A stretch of DNA of 64,000 nucleotides from Amycolatopsis vastitatis (GCF_002234595.1 NZ_NMUL01000034.1:59813-123812), one strand, 5' to 3'. Numbered from the stretch's first letter, positions 51,968 to 60,850 are shown. Translations and numbers: made by a program. Notes: generated by a model not told the origin, from the letters alone.

Positions 51968-53176
51968 ATGTCGTCCGAACCCGTGGTGGACGTCCGCGAT
52001 CCGGCCGTCCTCGACGACCCGATCCGCGGCTACGACCGCATCCTCGCCGCGTCACCGGTCTGCCGGGCCCGGCTGGCGAACGGCGAGGAGGGCTGGCTGG
52101 TGACCGGGAGCGCCGAGGTCCGCGCCGTGCTGTCGGATCCGGCCGTGCGCAACGATCCCACCGGCCTCCCGGGACAGGGCGCGCAGACGCAGGAGGCGGC
52201 GTTCCTCGCGCTGGGCACGCCCCCGGAGCACCTGCCCTACCTGCGGGCGAGCCTGCTGAGCCTCGACGGCGCCGAGCACACGCGGCTGCGTCGCAGCATC
52301 AGCCACGCCTTCGGCGCGACTCGCGTCGCCACGCTGCGCCCGCGGGTGCAGCAGATCGTCGACGAGCTGCTCGACGGGCTGGGCGCGACGGCGAACCTGC
52401 TCGACGAGTACGCGTATCCGTTGGCCATGGCCGTGGTCTGCGAACTGGTCGGGGTCCCCGAAGCGGACTGGGCGGACTGGTACCGCTGGGGCAAGGTGCT
52501 GGTCGACGGCGACCCGGCCCGGATCACGCCGACGCTCGGCGAGATGTTCGCCTACTGCCACGCCCTGGTGGACCGCCGCCGCGCCGAACCGCGGGAAGAC
52601 CTGCTCAGCGAGGTCGTCGCCCAGGACGACCTGACCGACGTCGACGCCGTGGCACTCGTGGTGTTCCTGGTGCTCGCCGGCCACGAGACGATGGCGCACA
52701 TGCTGGCCAACGCGGCACTCGCGCTGATGCGCGATCCCGCCCAGCGAGAGCTGCTGCGAAGCCGGCCCGAGCTGTGGCCGGCCGCGGTGCGCGAGCTGGT
52801 CCGCACGGACGGCCCGGTCCAGCTGGCCCGGTTGCGTTACGCGGCAACGGACATGGTGGTCGGTGACGTGCGGATCAGCGCGGGCGACGCGGTGCAGGCG
52901 GTGCTCGGCGCGGCCAACCGCGACCCGGCGCAGTTCGCCCACCCGCACGCCGCGGACGTCCGGTGGCAGGCCGAGCACGGCGGCCGCGAAGGCAGCGTGG
53001 GGTTCGGCTGGGGGCCGCACTTCTGCCTCGGGGTCGCCTTGGCGAAGGTGGAGGCGGAGGTCGCGCTGCGCAGCCTGTTCGACCGGTTTCCCGCGGTGGA
53101 GCCGGTTTCCGAGCCGGCGTGGGTGCCGCTGCCGCGCGCCCGGCACCGGGTCGCCTTGGAGGTCCGGTTGCGCTGA
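51968..53176 (+). CDS. Cytochrome P450
   Basis: A 402-residue soluble bacterial P450. The I-helix oxygen-activation motif is LAGHETMAH, the ExxR is in the region PAAVRELVRTDG, and the heme loop is FGWGPHFCLGVALAK with the axial Cys. It follows the dioxygenase by 27 bp and is the last gene of the biosynthetic operon, before a palindromic repeat. It would tailor the peptide or the polyketide part; ferredoxin partners are not encoded here. Detoxin-type clusters with an additional P450 have been described, to my memory, as a separate clade. Confidence 0.92.
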   Translation: MSSEPVVDVRDPAVLDDPIRGYDRILAASPVCRARLANGEEGWLVTGSAEVRAVLSDPAVRNDPTGLPGQGAQTQEAAFLALGTPPEHLPYLRASLLSLDGAEHTRLRRSISHAFGATRVATLRPRVQQIVDELLDGLGATANLLDEYAYPLAMAVVCELVGVPEADWADWYRWGKVLVDGDPARITPTLGEMFAYCHALVDRRRAEPREDLLSEVVAQDDLTDVDAVALVVFLVLAGHETMAHMLANAALALMRDPAQRELLRSRPELWPAAVRELVRTDGPVQLARLRYAATDMVVGDVRISAGDAVQAVLGAANRDPAQFAHPHAADVRWQAEHGGREGSVGFGWGPHFCLGVALAKVEAEVALRSLFDRFPAVEPVSEPAWVPLPRARHRVALEVRLR

Positions 53177-53207
53177 CCGCGCCCGCCTCGCTTCCGCTCT
53201 CGGGTCC

Positions 53208-53298
53208 CAAGCGCCCCAATGTGGCGTTGGTTGCGCTGGACGCACCCAATGTGGCGTTCGGTGCGTTGGACGCACCGAACGCCACATTGGGGCGCTTG
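53208..53298. repeat. Intergenic palindromic repeat (copy 2)
   Basis: Outer 21-bp perfect arms (53208-53228 and 53278-53298) and an inner 21-bp perfect hairpin (53245-53265 with 53271-53291, loop ttgga) share the motif cccaatgtggcgtt. The arrangement of three half-units equals that of the copy at 32541-32623. It lies between the converging P450 and serine hydrolase genes. Confidence 0.85.
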
Positions 53299-53323
53299 AG
53301 ACCGGGCTGCGCCCCCCAAGGGC

Positions 53324-54775
53324 TTACCGTGGTGCGCCCGCGTAGAAGCCGACCGGCATCGTCAGGTCCGCGCTCGACGCTCCGCACTCCAGCATCCACA
53401 GCGCCGCCGCCGGGCCGAGTTCGCGGCCCAGCACGCCGAGCGCGTCCGGATCCGGGGCCACCGCGCGGGCCTGCTCCACGCCGCGTGCGAACGCTTCCGG
53501 GTCCCAGCCGCCCAGGTCCGCGTCGCCGAGGGAACGTGCGCCGGCGGTCATCGCCGTGACCGGCAAGGGTTCCGCCACGCCCAGCAGGCCGTGGGTGCGT
53601 TCGCCGGTCAGCACTCCCATCCAGCGCGAGCTTTCCGCCGTGGGCCGGGGTCCGGTCCAGCGGGGCCTGCCGTCCATGTCCGGCAGCTTCCCCGGCGCCC
53701 CGGACACCGCCCAGCGACCCGCCCATTCGACCGCCAAGCCAGGCGCGCTGCGCGTGGCGGGGTTGTGGAACCGGGCCATGTCCCACCGGTTGCCCACCGC
53801 CACCGCCGCCAGGTCGCGGTGCGGCCAAACCCTTGCCTCCCACCAGAATCCCCACGGGAACGCCGCTGTGTGCCCCCACCACCAGTCCTCGCCCAGCTCC
53901 GGGTCCGCCAGCTCGAGCGTCAAGCCGGAGAACGACCGGACGCCGTGCGGGCTCGGACGCGCGATCCGCGGCGTCACCATCGCCGCCAGCGAGTCCGGCC
54001 CGACCAGGCCGCGGTCGCCCCGGGCCGTGCGCAGCAGGGATTGCAGCAACCGCGCGAAATCCGCCGCGCTCGTGGACATCCCGACGCCCGGATAGGCCGC
54101 GGTACGCAGGGGCGGGCTCGGCACGCACCAGTCGCCGAACGCCAGATAACCCGTGCTGCCACGGCTGTCGTCGATGCTCGTGGCCGTCATCCCGGTCGCG
54201 GCGAACACTTCGCGGTGGACCCGGGCCGCGTACGGTTCGCCCGCCATGTGCTCGACGACGCCGCCCAGCACCCCGACGCCGAAACTCGAGTACGAATACG
54301 GCCCCGGAGCCGTCACCAGCGGCAGCCTCCCGCCGTACTCCACGGCGCGTCCGATCTCGTGCCGGCGCCGGACGTAGTCGAGGATCGGCTCGGCCGGTGC
54401 CGTGGGCGCCGTCGCCGTGACGATGTCGCTGTAGTAGCCACCCTGGTGCGCCGCCAGCATGGCCGTCGTGACGGCCGCCGGGTCCGGGCCACGCAGGCCC
54501 GCGGGCAGCACCTCGTCGACCGGCGTGTCCAGGCCCACCACGCCCGCCTCGACCAGCTGCAGGAAAGCCAGCCCCGTCACGGGTTTCGTGAGCGAGCCCG
54601 CCGGCGCGGGGGTCTCGGCGGTCATCGGCGTGCCCGCGGCCAGGTCCGCGAACCCGGTCGCGGCCGTCCGCAGCTCGTCGCTCGTCGCCACCGCGACGGC
54701 CACCCCCGGGGTACCGGTGACAGCCGCCAGCCGGGGCAGGACGGTATCGAGCGCCGTCATCACGTCGTCGAGCAT
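53324..54775 (-). CDS. Beta-lactamase-fold serine hydrolase (class C-like)
   Basis: A 483-residue member of the Beta-lactamase (PF00144-type) group. The nucleophile motif is SLTK (PAGSLTKPVTGLAFLQL), the second motif YSYSSFG replaces the YxN of true class C enzymes, and a conserved GVGMSTSAADFARLL segment follows. There is no signal peptide, so it acts in the cytoplasm; members often act as esterases, amidases or transacylases in natural-product clusters. It is about 33 bp from the nucleotidyltransferase-like gene on the same strand. A role in ester or amide chemistry of the product is conceivable but unproven. Confidence 0.82.
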   Translation of the reverse strand: MLDDVMTALDTVLPRLAAVTGTPGVAVAVATSDELRTAATGFADLAAGTPMTAETPAPAGSLTKPVTGLAFLQLVEAGVVGLDTPVDEVLPAGLRGPDPAAVTTAMLAAHQGGYYSDIVTATAPTAPAEPILDYVRRRHEIGRAVEYGGRLPLVTAPGPYSYSSFGVGVLGGVVEHMAGEPYAARVHREVFAATGMTATSIDDSRGSTGYLAFGDWCVPSPPLRTAAYPGVGMSTSAADFARLLQSLLRTARGDRGLVGPDSLAAMVTPRIARPSPHGVRSFSGLTLELADPELGEDWWWGHTAAFPWGFWWEARVWPHRDLAAVAVGNRWDMARFHNPATRSAPGLAVEWAGRWAVSGAPGKLPDMDGRPRWTGPRPTAESSRWMGVLTGERTHGLLGVAEPLPVTAMTAGARSLGDADLGGWDPEAFARGVEQARAVAPDPDALGVLGRELGPAAALWMLECGASSADLTMPVGFYAGAPR

Positions 54776-54808
54776 CCTTCTCCTCGCTTAAGTCCACAAA
54801 GGACCGAG

Positions 54809-55504
54809 TCAGCCTTCGGCGGTGTTGTAGTTGACGATCCGCTCCACCATGAGGGCGACCGCACCGGCCAGCGGGCTGTCCGCCGCCCTGACGACCACGT
54901 CGGGCAGCCGGTGCGCCTCGTCCTCGGCGACCGCCACCATGCCCCAGAGCGCGTTGAACCCCGCGGGATCCGCCGGCTTCTCCGCGGCCGCTTTGACCAG
55001 CACGTCGCCAGTCCCGTCCACGACGGTCAGCGCGCCCATCTGCCGCAGTACCGCGGGATCCCGCTCCTCGGCGGCGACCACCGCCCACCCCGCGACCTCC
55101 GTGTGCCGCAGGGCGTTGCGCAGGCTGCCGGCGTCGCTGACAACGATGTCAGGAAGCACGAGAGCCACCGGTCCCCGCGTCATCGGCAGAGCGCACCGGA
55201 TCGCTCCGTCGAGCCCCGGTTCGGCCGAGCCGTCCTGGTAGACGAAGACCAGCTGCATCATCCCGGCGTAACGCGCCAGGTACTTCACCGTATCCAGCTT
55301 GTGCGTCCCGAACACGACGACCACGCGCACGGTGAGTCCACTTCGCACCAGATCGACCACGGCTTCCAGACTGCGGTCCAGGACGGTGACCCCGGGGGCC
55401 AGGCAATGCAGCTCCTTCGCGTACGGCGCGCCGAAGCGCGTTCCCGATCCGGCGCAGGGCAAGATGATCGAAACATCAGGGGCGGGTACGGACGAAACAG
55501 GCAT
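54809..55504 (-). CDS. Sugar-phosphate nucleotidyltransferase-like protein
   Basis: A 231-residue protein with the Rossmann-like nucleotidyltransferase start SIILPCAGSGTRFGAPYAKELH, where G-S-G-T-R and the Lys contact the NTP. VLVLPDIVVSD-like segment (ALVLPDIVVSD) supplies the metal-binding Asp. It is shorter than standard glucose-1-phosphate thymidylyltransferases and the rest is only loosely similar, so activity is uncertain. It diverges from the glycosyltransferase gene across 125 bp, suggesting that both serve sugar activation and transfer in the neighbouring cluster. Confidence 0.7.
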   Translation of the reverse strand: MPVSSVPAPDVSIILPCAGSGTRFGAPYAKELHCLAPGVTVLDRSLEAVVDLVRSGLTVRVVVVFGTHKLDTVKYLARYAGMMQLVFVYQDGSAEPGLDGAIRCALPMTRGPVALVLPDIVVSDAGSLRNALRHTEVAGWAVVAAEERDPAVLRQMGALTVVDGTGDVLVKAAAEKPADPAGFNALWGMVAVAEDEAHRLPDVVVRAADSPLAGAVALMVERIVNYNTAEG

Positions 55505-55628
55505 CGAGTGGCCCTCAAGTTCTGTTGACGGTCAGGAGCCTTGTCCGTCTCGACAGTAGTCACCGAAGGCGGTTCCGCGCGAGGGGAAAGCGCTCACATC
55601 GCCGAAGAGAAAGCGAAGAGGACAACCG

Positions 55629-56823
55629 ATGCGGGTGCTGCTTTCCACGTACGGGACACGCGGCGACGTCGAACCGCTGGTGGCACTGGCGGTGCAGCTG
55701 CGGGCACTCGGCGCCGAAGTGCGGATGTGCGTCCCGCCGGACGAGGAGTTCACGGAACGGCTGGCCGGCCTCGGAATCGCCTCGGTGCCGGTCGGGCCGC
55801 CGGTGCGGGCGTTGATGCGCGCGACGGCCCCGCCGACGGCGGCGGAGCTGACCCGGTACCGGAACGAGCTGCTCGAGACGCAGTTCGACGTTTTCCCTTC
55901 CGCGGCCGACGGATGCGACGTGCTGGTGGCGGCCGGCCTGGCGCAGGTCGCCGCACGGTCCGTCGCCGAAGCCGCGGGCATCCACTACGTCTACGTGACT
56001 TATGCGGCGGTCAACCTGCCGTCGCCGCACCACGCGCCGCCACCCCGGCCGGGGTGGCCCGAGCCGGAAGGGGCGGACAACACGAAGCTGTGGGAGCTGG
56101 ACGCCGACCCGGGTGGACGAGCAGTTCCGCGAGCCGCTCAACGGTCACCGGGCCGCACTCGGCCTGCCCCCGGTCGGCAACGTCCGCGACCACGTCTACT
56201 CCGCCCGGCCGTGGCTGGCGGCCGACCCGGTTCTGGGTCCGTGGCCGGAAACCCCGGGCCTCGAAGTGGTCCAGACAGGTGCGTGGACACAGGTCGACGA
56301 ACGTCCGCTGCCCGCCGGCCTGGAGGCGTTCTTGGCCGCGGGCCCGCCGCCGGTCTACGTGGGTTTCGGCAGCATCAGCCCGGCACCGGACATCGCCCGC
56401 TGGGCGGTGGAGATCAGTCGCGCCCAGGGGCACCGGGTGCTGGTCTCCCGCGGCTGGGCCGACCTGGCCGTGGAGGACTGCTTCGCCATCGGCGACGTCA
56501 ACCACCAGCGCCTGTTCGGCAAGCTGGCCGCGGTGGTCCACCACGGCGGCGCGGGCACGACGCAGACGGCCGCCCGGGCGGGCGTGCCGCAGGTGGTGGT
56601 CCCCATCCGCTTGGCGGACAACCCGTACTGGGCAGGCCAGGTGGCCGCCCGCGAAGTCGGCGCGGCTCTCGACGGCCCGACGGCGACGGTCGAGTCCCTG
56701 ACCGCGGCGTTCGAAACGGCACTGGCCCCGGAAACCCGCGCGCGGGCGAAGGCCTTGGGCGCCGAAATCCGCACCGACGGGGCGAAAACGGCCGCCCGCC
56801 TGCTGCTGGGCAGCCTGGGGTAA
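55629..56823 (+). CDS. GT1 (GtfA/EryCIII-type) glycosyltransferase, frameshifted
   Basis: Similar in outline to vancomycin-type glycosyltransferases: MRVLLSTYGTRGDVEPLVALAVQLRALGAEVRMCVPPD at the start, and in the second half PVYVGFGSIS, VLVSRGWADL and the nucleotide-sugar motif HHGGAGTTQTAARAGVPQ. The first part is in the ATG frame up to LWELDADP; the rest (VDEQFREPLNGHRAALGLPP) continues one frame over. Removing one C in the gacccggg run at 56107-56113 restores a 397-residue protein reading A-D-R-V-D-E-Q as in relatives. Sequencing error or recent inactivation are both possible. Confidence 0.8.
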
Positions 56824-56850
56824 GGGCCGGTCACCGCTCCCCCACGCGGC

Positions 56851-56900
56851 TTGTCGTGAGTGTTCAGGCGGGTTCTAACCCGCTTTACCACTCACGACAA
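56851..56900. repeat. Palindromic repeat between convergent genes
   Basis: Perfect 12-bp arms TTGTCGTGAGTG (56851-56862) and CACTCACGACAA (56889-56900), with an inner gcgggtt/aacccgc pair (56868-56874, 56877-56883). It lies between the glycosyltransferase and the serine hydrolase gene and could terminate both. Its sequence differs from the other two palindrome families. Confidence 0.75.
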
Positions 56901-56912
56901 CCCTGCCGGGCG

Positions 56913-58091
56913 TCAGCGGACCGCCGCCTGGAGCCGCGCCGCGTTCGCCTGCGCGTCCGGCAGGTCCGGGGTGCAGAATTCCGTCACCATCACCAGGGTC
57001 CGGCCGGCGTCCGCGGCAGCGGACGCCGTCACGTCCGGGCTGGACGCGACCGTGATCCGGCGGGTGCCGGTCTCGTCGCTCATGCTCCACGTGTTGTACC
57101 CCGGCACGTCCCCGGCGTGCCCCCAGACGCTGGGGGCACCGGGACCGCAGACCCCGTCCAGGGAAATGTGCATCAGCCCCAGCCCGTAGCCGATCCGGCC
57201 GTTCGTGCCGGGCCACGGGACCGTGGTCTTCATCTGCGCGAGCAGGCCGGCCGGCAGCAGCTCGCCGCCGAGCAGCGCGTGGAAGAAGCGGTTCAGGTCG
57301 GTCGCGCTCGAAATGATGTTGCCGGCGCCGACATAGCGGCTGAGGTTGTACGCGGTGACGTCGGTCAGCCCGTGCGGCGCCGGGTAGAGCTGCTCGTAGC
57401 CGCGCATGGCCGCGTCCGGCACCAGCGGGAAGTCCCGCGGCAGGAAGGTGTCGGCCAGGTGCAGCGGGCCGGTGATCCAGTCGGCCAGGACCTGCTCGAA
57501 CCGCCGCCCGGTGAGCTTTTCCACCAGCAGCGCCAGCACGTTGTAGCCGGTGTTGGAGTACGACCAGTTCGTGCCCGGCGGGAACAGCAGCGGCTGCCCG
57601 GTGCTGTCGTGGATCGCCTCGATCTCGCCGAAGTGCACGAAGCGTTCGGTGTCCACCTCCGGCAGGGTGGTCCAGCCGTACTGCGGCGCCACGTCCCGGG
57701 GCATGCCGCTGGTGTGCTGCAGCAGCTGCCGGACGGTGATCGGCTCCGGGTACGGCAGCAGGCCGGGCAGGTACTTCGAAATCGGGTCGTCGAGCCCCAG
57801 CCTGCCCTTCGCGGCGAGCTTCAGCACGAGCGTCGCGGTGAACGTCTTGGACACGCTGCCGACGCGGAACCGCCCGCCGGTGTCCGGTTTCGCGCCGGTG
57901 ACGACGTCGCCCACCCCGGCGCGTCCCCGCCACCGGCCGGCCGGATCCGCCGCGATCGCGATCATTCCCACGTTTCCGGCCCGCACAGCCGACTCCAGTG
58001 CGGCTTGACGCGGATCCGGTTCCGCGGCGGCGGTTCCGGCGCCGGCGAGCAGGAGCACGGTGCAGGCAGCGGACACGGCCAGTCGGCGCAT
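56913..58091 (-). CDS. Exported beta-lactamase-fold serine hydrolase (DD-peptidase-like)
   Basis: A 392-residue protein with a signal peptide (RRLAVSAACTVLLLAGAGTAAA). The three penicillin-recognising motifs are present: SVSK, YSN (WSYSNTGYN) and HAG (WGHAGDVPGY). This is the pattern of D-alanyl-D-alanine carboxypeptidase/esterase relatives such as the Streptomyces R61 enzyme. It acts outside the membrane on peptidoglycan stems or on esters. Single gene; the next gene on this strand ends 64 bp further upstream. Confidence 0.87.
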   Translation of the reverse strand: MRRLAVSAACTVLLLAGAGTAAAEPDPRQAALESAVRAGNVGMIAIAADPAGRWRGRAGVGDVVTGAKPDTGGRFRVGSVSKTFTATLVLKLAAKGRLGLDDPISKYLPGLLPYPEPITVRQLLQHTSGMPRDVAPQYGWTTLPEVDTERFVHFGEIEAIHDSTGQPLLFPPGTNWSYSNTGYNVLALLVEKLTGRRFEQVLADWITGPLHLADTFLPRDFPLVPDAAMRGYEQLYPAPHGLTDVTAYNLSRYVGAGNIISSATDLNRFFHALLGGELLPAGLLAQMKTTVPWPGTNGRIGYGLGLMHISLDGVCGPGAPSVWGHAGDVPGYNTWSMSDETGTRRITVASSPDVTASAAADAGRTLVMVTEFCTPDLPDAQANAARLQAAVR

Positions 58092-58154
58092 GGTTCCCCC
58101 CGGAGTGTGCGGTCTCCCGCGACGGTAGCGCAGGCCGGCCGGGCGCCGCAGGTT

Positions 58155-58811
58155 TCAGTCGTCGAGGATCAAGCCGAGCGACTGGGCGAGCGCCGGGGCC
58201 AGGTGCAGCAGCTGGACATGGGTGATCCGCACTCCCGCCAGGGAGCCGTAGCCGCTCTGGATGCCGATCTCCGCCGCTCCGCGCAAATCGACGTTCTCGG
58301 CCTTCATGCCGTCGACGTGCAGCGAAGAAATCCGGGAGCCGGGGAAGCTGACGTTGGTCAGCACGGCCTCCGCGAAATCGACGTCCTGCATGACGCAGCC
58401 GGTGAAGGTAACGTCGCGGAGCTCGGCGTTCCGCAGGTTGGTCCCGACCAGTTTGCAGCCGAAGAAGCCGACCCGGGTGAGCGTCGAGTCGAACAGGGCG
58501 GTCCCGCCGAGGACCGTCCGGCCGAACTCGGCGTCGAGCCAGCTCGTCTCGGCGAAGTCGGCGCCGTTCATCCGGCAGTCGTCGATCCACACGTCGTTGA
58601 ACCGGCTGCGCCGCAGGCGGGCTTGGCCGAAGTCGACGCCGGTGAACGCGGATTCCAGGAAGCGCAGATTGCCGGCGTGGACGCCCTCGAAGGAAACGTC
58701 CCGGAACAACGCGGTGTCGAACAGCTCCCCCTCCTCCGGGGCGGACTCCTCCGCTTCCAGGTGGGCGTAGAAGGGCAGGTCTTCGATGCTGCGCGGTTCG
58801 GGCACGGCCAC
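58155..58811 (-). CDS. Pentapeptide-repeat protein
   Basis: A 218-residue protein whose residues 35-185 form a right-handed beta-helix of about 25-30 pentapeptide units with Phe or Leu at the centre (for example LFRDV SFEGV, FAETS, LRDVT FTGCV, VDFAE). Such proteins can mimic DNA and protect gyrase, but most are uncharacterised. GTG start; no signal peptide. It lies in its own unit. Fluoroquinolone-type protection is not implied by sequence alone. Confidence 0.85.
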   Translation of the reverse strand: MAVPEPRSIEDLPFYAHLEAEESAPEEGELFDTALFRDVSFEGVHAGNLRFLESAFTGVDFGQARLRRSRFNDVWIDDCRMNGADFAETSWLDAEFGRTVLGGTALFDSTLTRVGFFGCKLVGTNLRNAELRDVTFTGCVMQDVDFAEAVLTNVSFPGSRISSLHVDGMKAENVDLRGAAEIGIQSGYGSLAGVRITHVQLLHLAPALAQSLGLILDD

Positions 58812-58874
58812 CTCGAGTCCGGCGGGGGCGTCGGCACACCCGGCGGCGGCCGGGCGCGCACCACGGTACCGCGG

Positions 58875-59780
58875 TCAGCGGGCGTCGACGGCCTCCGGCG
58901 CGGCGAGGACGGCGGGCTTGAGAGTCTGCGCGCACCACTGCGCGAACCCGATGGCCGGACCGGCCTGCGGCGAGCGGCCGACGCCCGAGTCCAGGCCCTC
59001 GTCCTTGGCGCGCTTCATCTCGACCATGCCCTCGACGAACGCCGCGTCGAGGCCGTACCCGAGCATGGTGGACCGCAGCTCTTCGAGCGGCTGACGCCGG
59101 TAGCGGACCGGGCGGCCCAGTTCCTCGGTCATGATGCGAGCCAGGTCCTCGGGCGAGTGGTCCCGCGGGCCGAGCACCGGCACACTGCCGACACCGGTCC
59201 AGGAGCGGTCCAGCAGCAACCCGGCCGCCGTCGCGGCGATGTCGGCGACAGCCACCAGCGGCACCGGCCGGTCCGGGGCGATGGTGTCGGTGAAGACGCC
59301 GTCTTCGCGGATCGAGCCGGCCTCTTCCAGCAGGTTCTCGAAGAAGGACGGGCAGGCCAGGGCTCGGTAGGCGACGCCGGAGCCGGCGATGAGGTCGTCC
59401 ATGGCCAGTGACGCGGTGACCAGCCCGGCCCGGGCGGCCTGCGGGGTGCCGCGGCCGAGGGCCGAGACGCCGATGACATGGCCGACACCGTGGGCGGCGA
59501 ACGCCTGCGCCGCCGGCCGGGTGAAGCCGCTGTACGCCTCCTCGGGCGTGCGGGAGCCGTCCGGCGGCACCAGCCAGAAAACGGCGTCGGCCCCGGCGAA
59601 GGCCCGTTCGACCGTCGCGGCGTCGCCGTGTGAACCGGTGACCACCTCGACCCGTCCGCGGACGGGCTCGGGAAGCCGGGCGGGGTCGCGGACCACGACG
59701 CGCAGCTCCTGCTCGGCGTCGACCAGCAGCGACAGCAGCCGTCGGCCGATGTTTCCGGTGGGGGCGGTGATGACGATCAT
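58875..59780 (-). CDS. NmrA-like NAD(P)-binding oxidoreductase
   Basis: A 301-residue atypical SDR. The nucleotide motif is TAPTGNIGRRL at residues 5-15; there is no classical YxxxK, as in the NmrA/quinone-reductase-2 group. ADAVFWLVPPDGSRT and ALACPSFFENLLEEA are typical family segments. It is transcribed divergently from a LysR gene across about 107 bp, which suggests that the LysR protein controls it. Possible roles are quinone or aldehyde reduction, or redox sensing. Confidence 0.87.
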   Translation of the reverse strand: MIVITAPTGNIGRRLLSLLVDAEQELRVVVRDPARLPEPVRGRVEVVTGSHGDAATVERAFAGADAVFWLVPPDGSRTPEEAYSGFTRPAAQAFAAHGVGHVIGVSALGRGTPQAARAGLVTASLAMDDLIAGSGVAYRALACPSFFENLLEEAGSIREDGVFTDTIAPDRPVPLVAVADIAATAAGLLLDRSWTGVGSVPVLGPRDHSPEDLARIMTEELGRPVRYRRQPLEELRSTMLGYGLDAAFVEGMVEMKRAKDEGLDSGVGRSPQAGPAIGFAQWCAQTLKPAVLAAPEAVDAR

Positions 59781-59837
59781 GAATCCTCGCGTCCGTGTCG
59801 GATCGGGTTGACCCCCTCAGCGTGGTGATCCGGACCG

Positions 59838-59850
59838 CATTGCCACAATG
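59838..59850. promoter_or_regulatory. Putative LysR box in the divergent promoter
   Basis: CATTGCCACAATG has 5-bp perfect arms around CCA and fits a short T-N-A type LysR site. It lies 38 bp before the LysR start and 58 bp before the NmrA-like gene start. Confidence 0.4.
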
Positions 59851-59887
59851 GGAACTTCAGCATCCGATCATTATCAGAACTGGAATT

Positions 59888-60850
59888 ATGCCGGTGAGCA
59901 GCCCTTTCTCGACCCTCGACGCGAACCTCGCCGTCGCCCTCGACGCCCTGCTGACCGAGCAGAGCGTCACCCGTGCCGCCGCGCGGCTGCACACCTCCCC
60001 CGCGGCGATGAGCCGCACCCTGGCCCGGCTGCGCCGGGTGCTTCAGGACCCGCTGCTGGTGCGGGCCGGGCAGGCGATGGTGCCCACGCCGCGCGCCGAA
60101 GCGCTTCGAGACGAGGCCGCCGCGGTGGTGCGCCGGCTGGCGGCCTTGCTCACCCCGAGCGGCGAGATCGACCCCGGCACGCTCCGGCGCACCTTCACCG
60201 TCCAGGCCTCGGACCTGGTCGGCGCGGCGCTCGCGCCGGGTCTGCTCGAGCTGGCCCGGCGCGAGGCACCGGGTGTCTCGCTGCGGGTGTCGGCCGAGGA
60301 GCAGGAGGGCGGCCCCGGGCTGCGTGACGGCCGGATCGACCTGGAGATCGGCGCCATCGACCACGTCGACCCGGAGACCCGGGTCGAAGACCTGGTCACG
60401 CTGCGGATGACGGCCGGCGTCCGTGCCGGGCACCCGCTCGCCGATGGAACCCTCACGCCGGCCGGGCTGGCCGCGGCCGAGCACGTGGCGGTGAGTCGCC
60501 GAGGACGCTTCACCGGCCCGCTCGACGTGGCCTTGGCCGGACACGGGCTCGGCCGGCGGGTCGGCACCGTCCTGCCCGGGCACCTGGCCGCGATGGCGCT
60601 GGCCGCGGCCGGCGACGTCGTCTGCCTGGTGCCGGCCGCGCTGCAGGACGAGCCCCCGACGCCGCTCAGCGACGCGGCACACGCCATGGGACTGCGCCTG
60701 CTGGACATTCCGCTGCCCCTGCCGCCGGTGAAGATCGGCATGGCCTGGCACCCGCGGCACACCGCCGACGGGGCCCACCAGTGGCTGCGCGGCGCCGTCC
60801 GCCGGGTCCTCCGCCCGGCCACCGCTTCCCGAGTCCCGGCCCCGCGCTAA
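59888..60850 (+). CDS. LysR-family transcriptional regulator
   Basis: A 320-residue regulator. N-terminal helix-turn-helix: LDANLAVALDALLTEQSVTRAAARLHTSPAAMSRTLARLRRVLQDPLLVR; the effector domain follows. The ATG at 59888 (GGAA four bases upstream) is preferred because the domain begins there; an ATG at 59795 would extend into the divergent promoter. It most probably regulates the NmrA-like gene. Its TAA stop overlaps the convergent TIGR03943 gene by four bases. Confidence 0.87.
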   Translation: MPVSSPFSTLDANLAVALDALLTEQSVTRAAARLHTSPAAMSRTLARLRRVLQDPLLVRAGQAMVPTPRAEALRDEAAAVVRRLAALLTPSGEIDPGTLRRTFTVQASDLVGAALAPGLLELARREAPGVSLRVSAEEQEGGPGLRDGRIDLEIGAIDHVDPETRVEDLVTLRMTAGVRAGHPLADGTLTPAGLAAAEHVAVSRRGRFTGPLDVALAGHGLGRRVGTVLPGHLAAMALAAAGDVVCLVPAALQDEPPTPLSDAAHAMGLRLLDIPLPLPPVKIGMAWHPRHTADGAHQWLRGAVRRVLRPATASRVPAPR

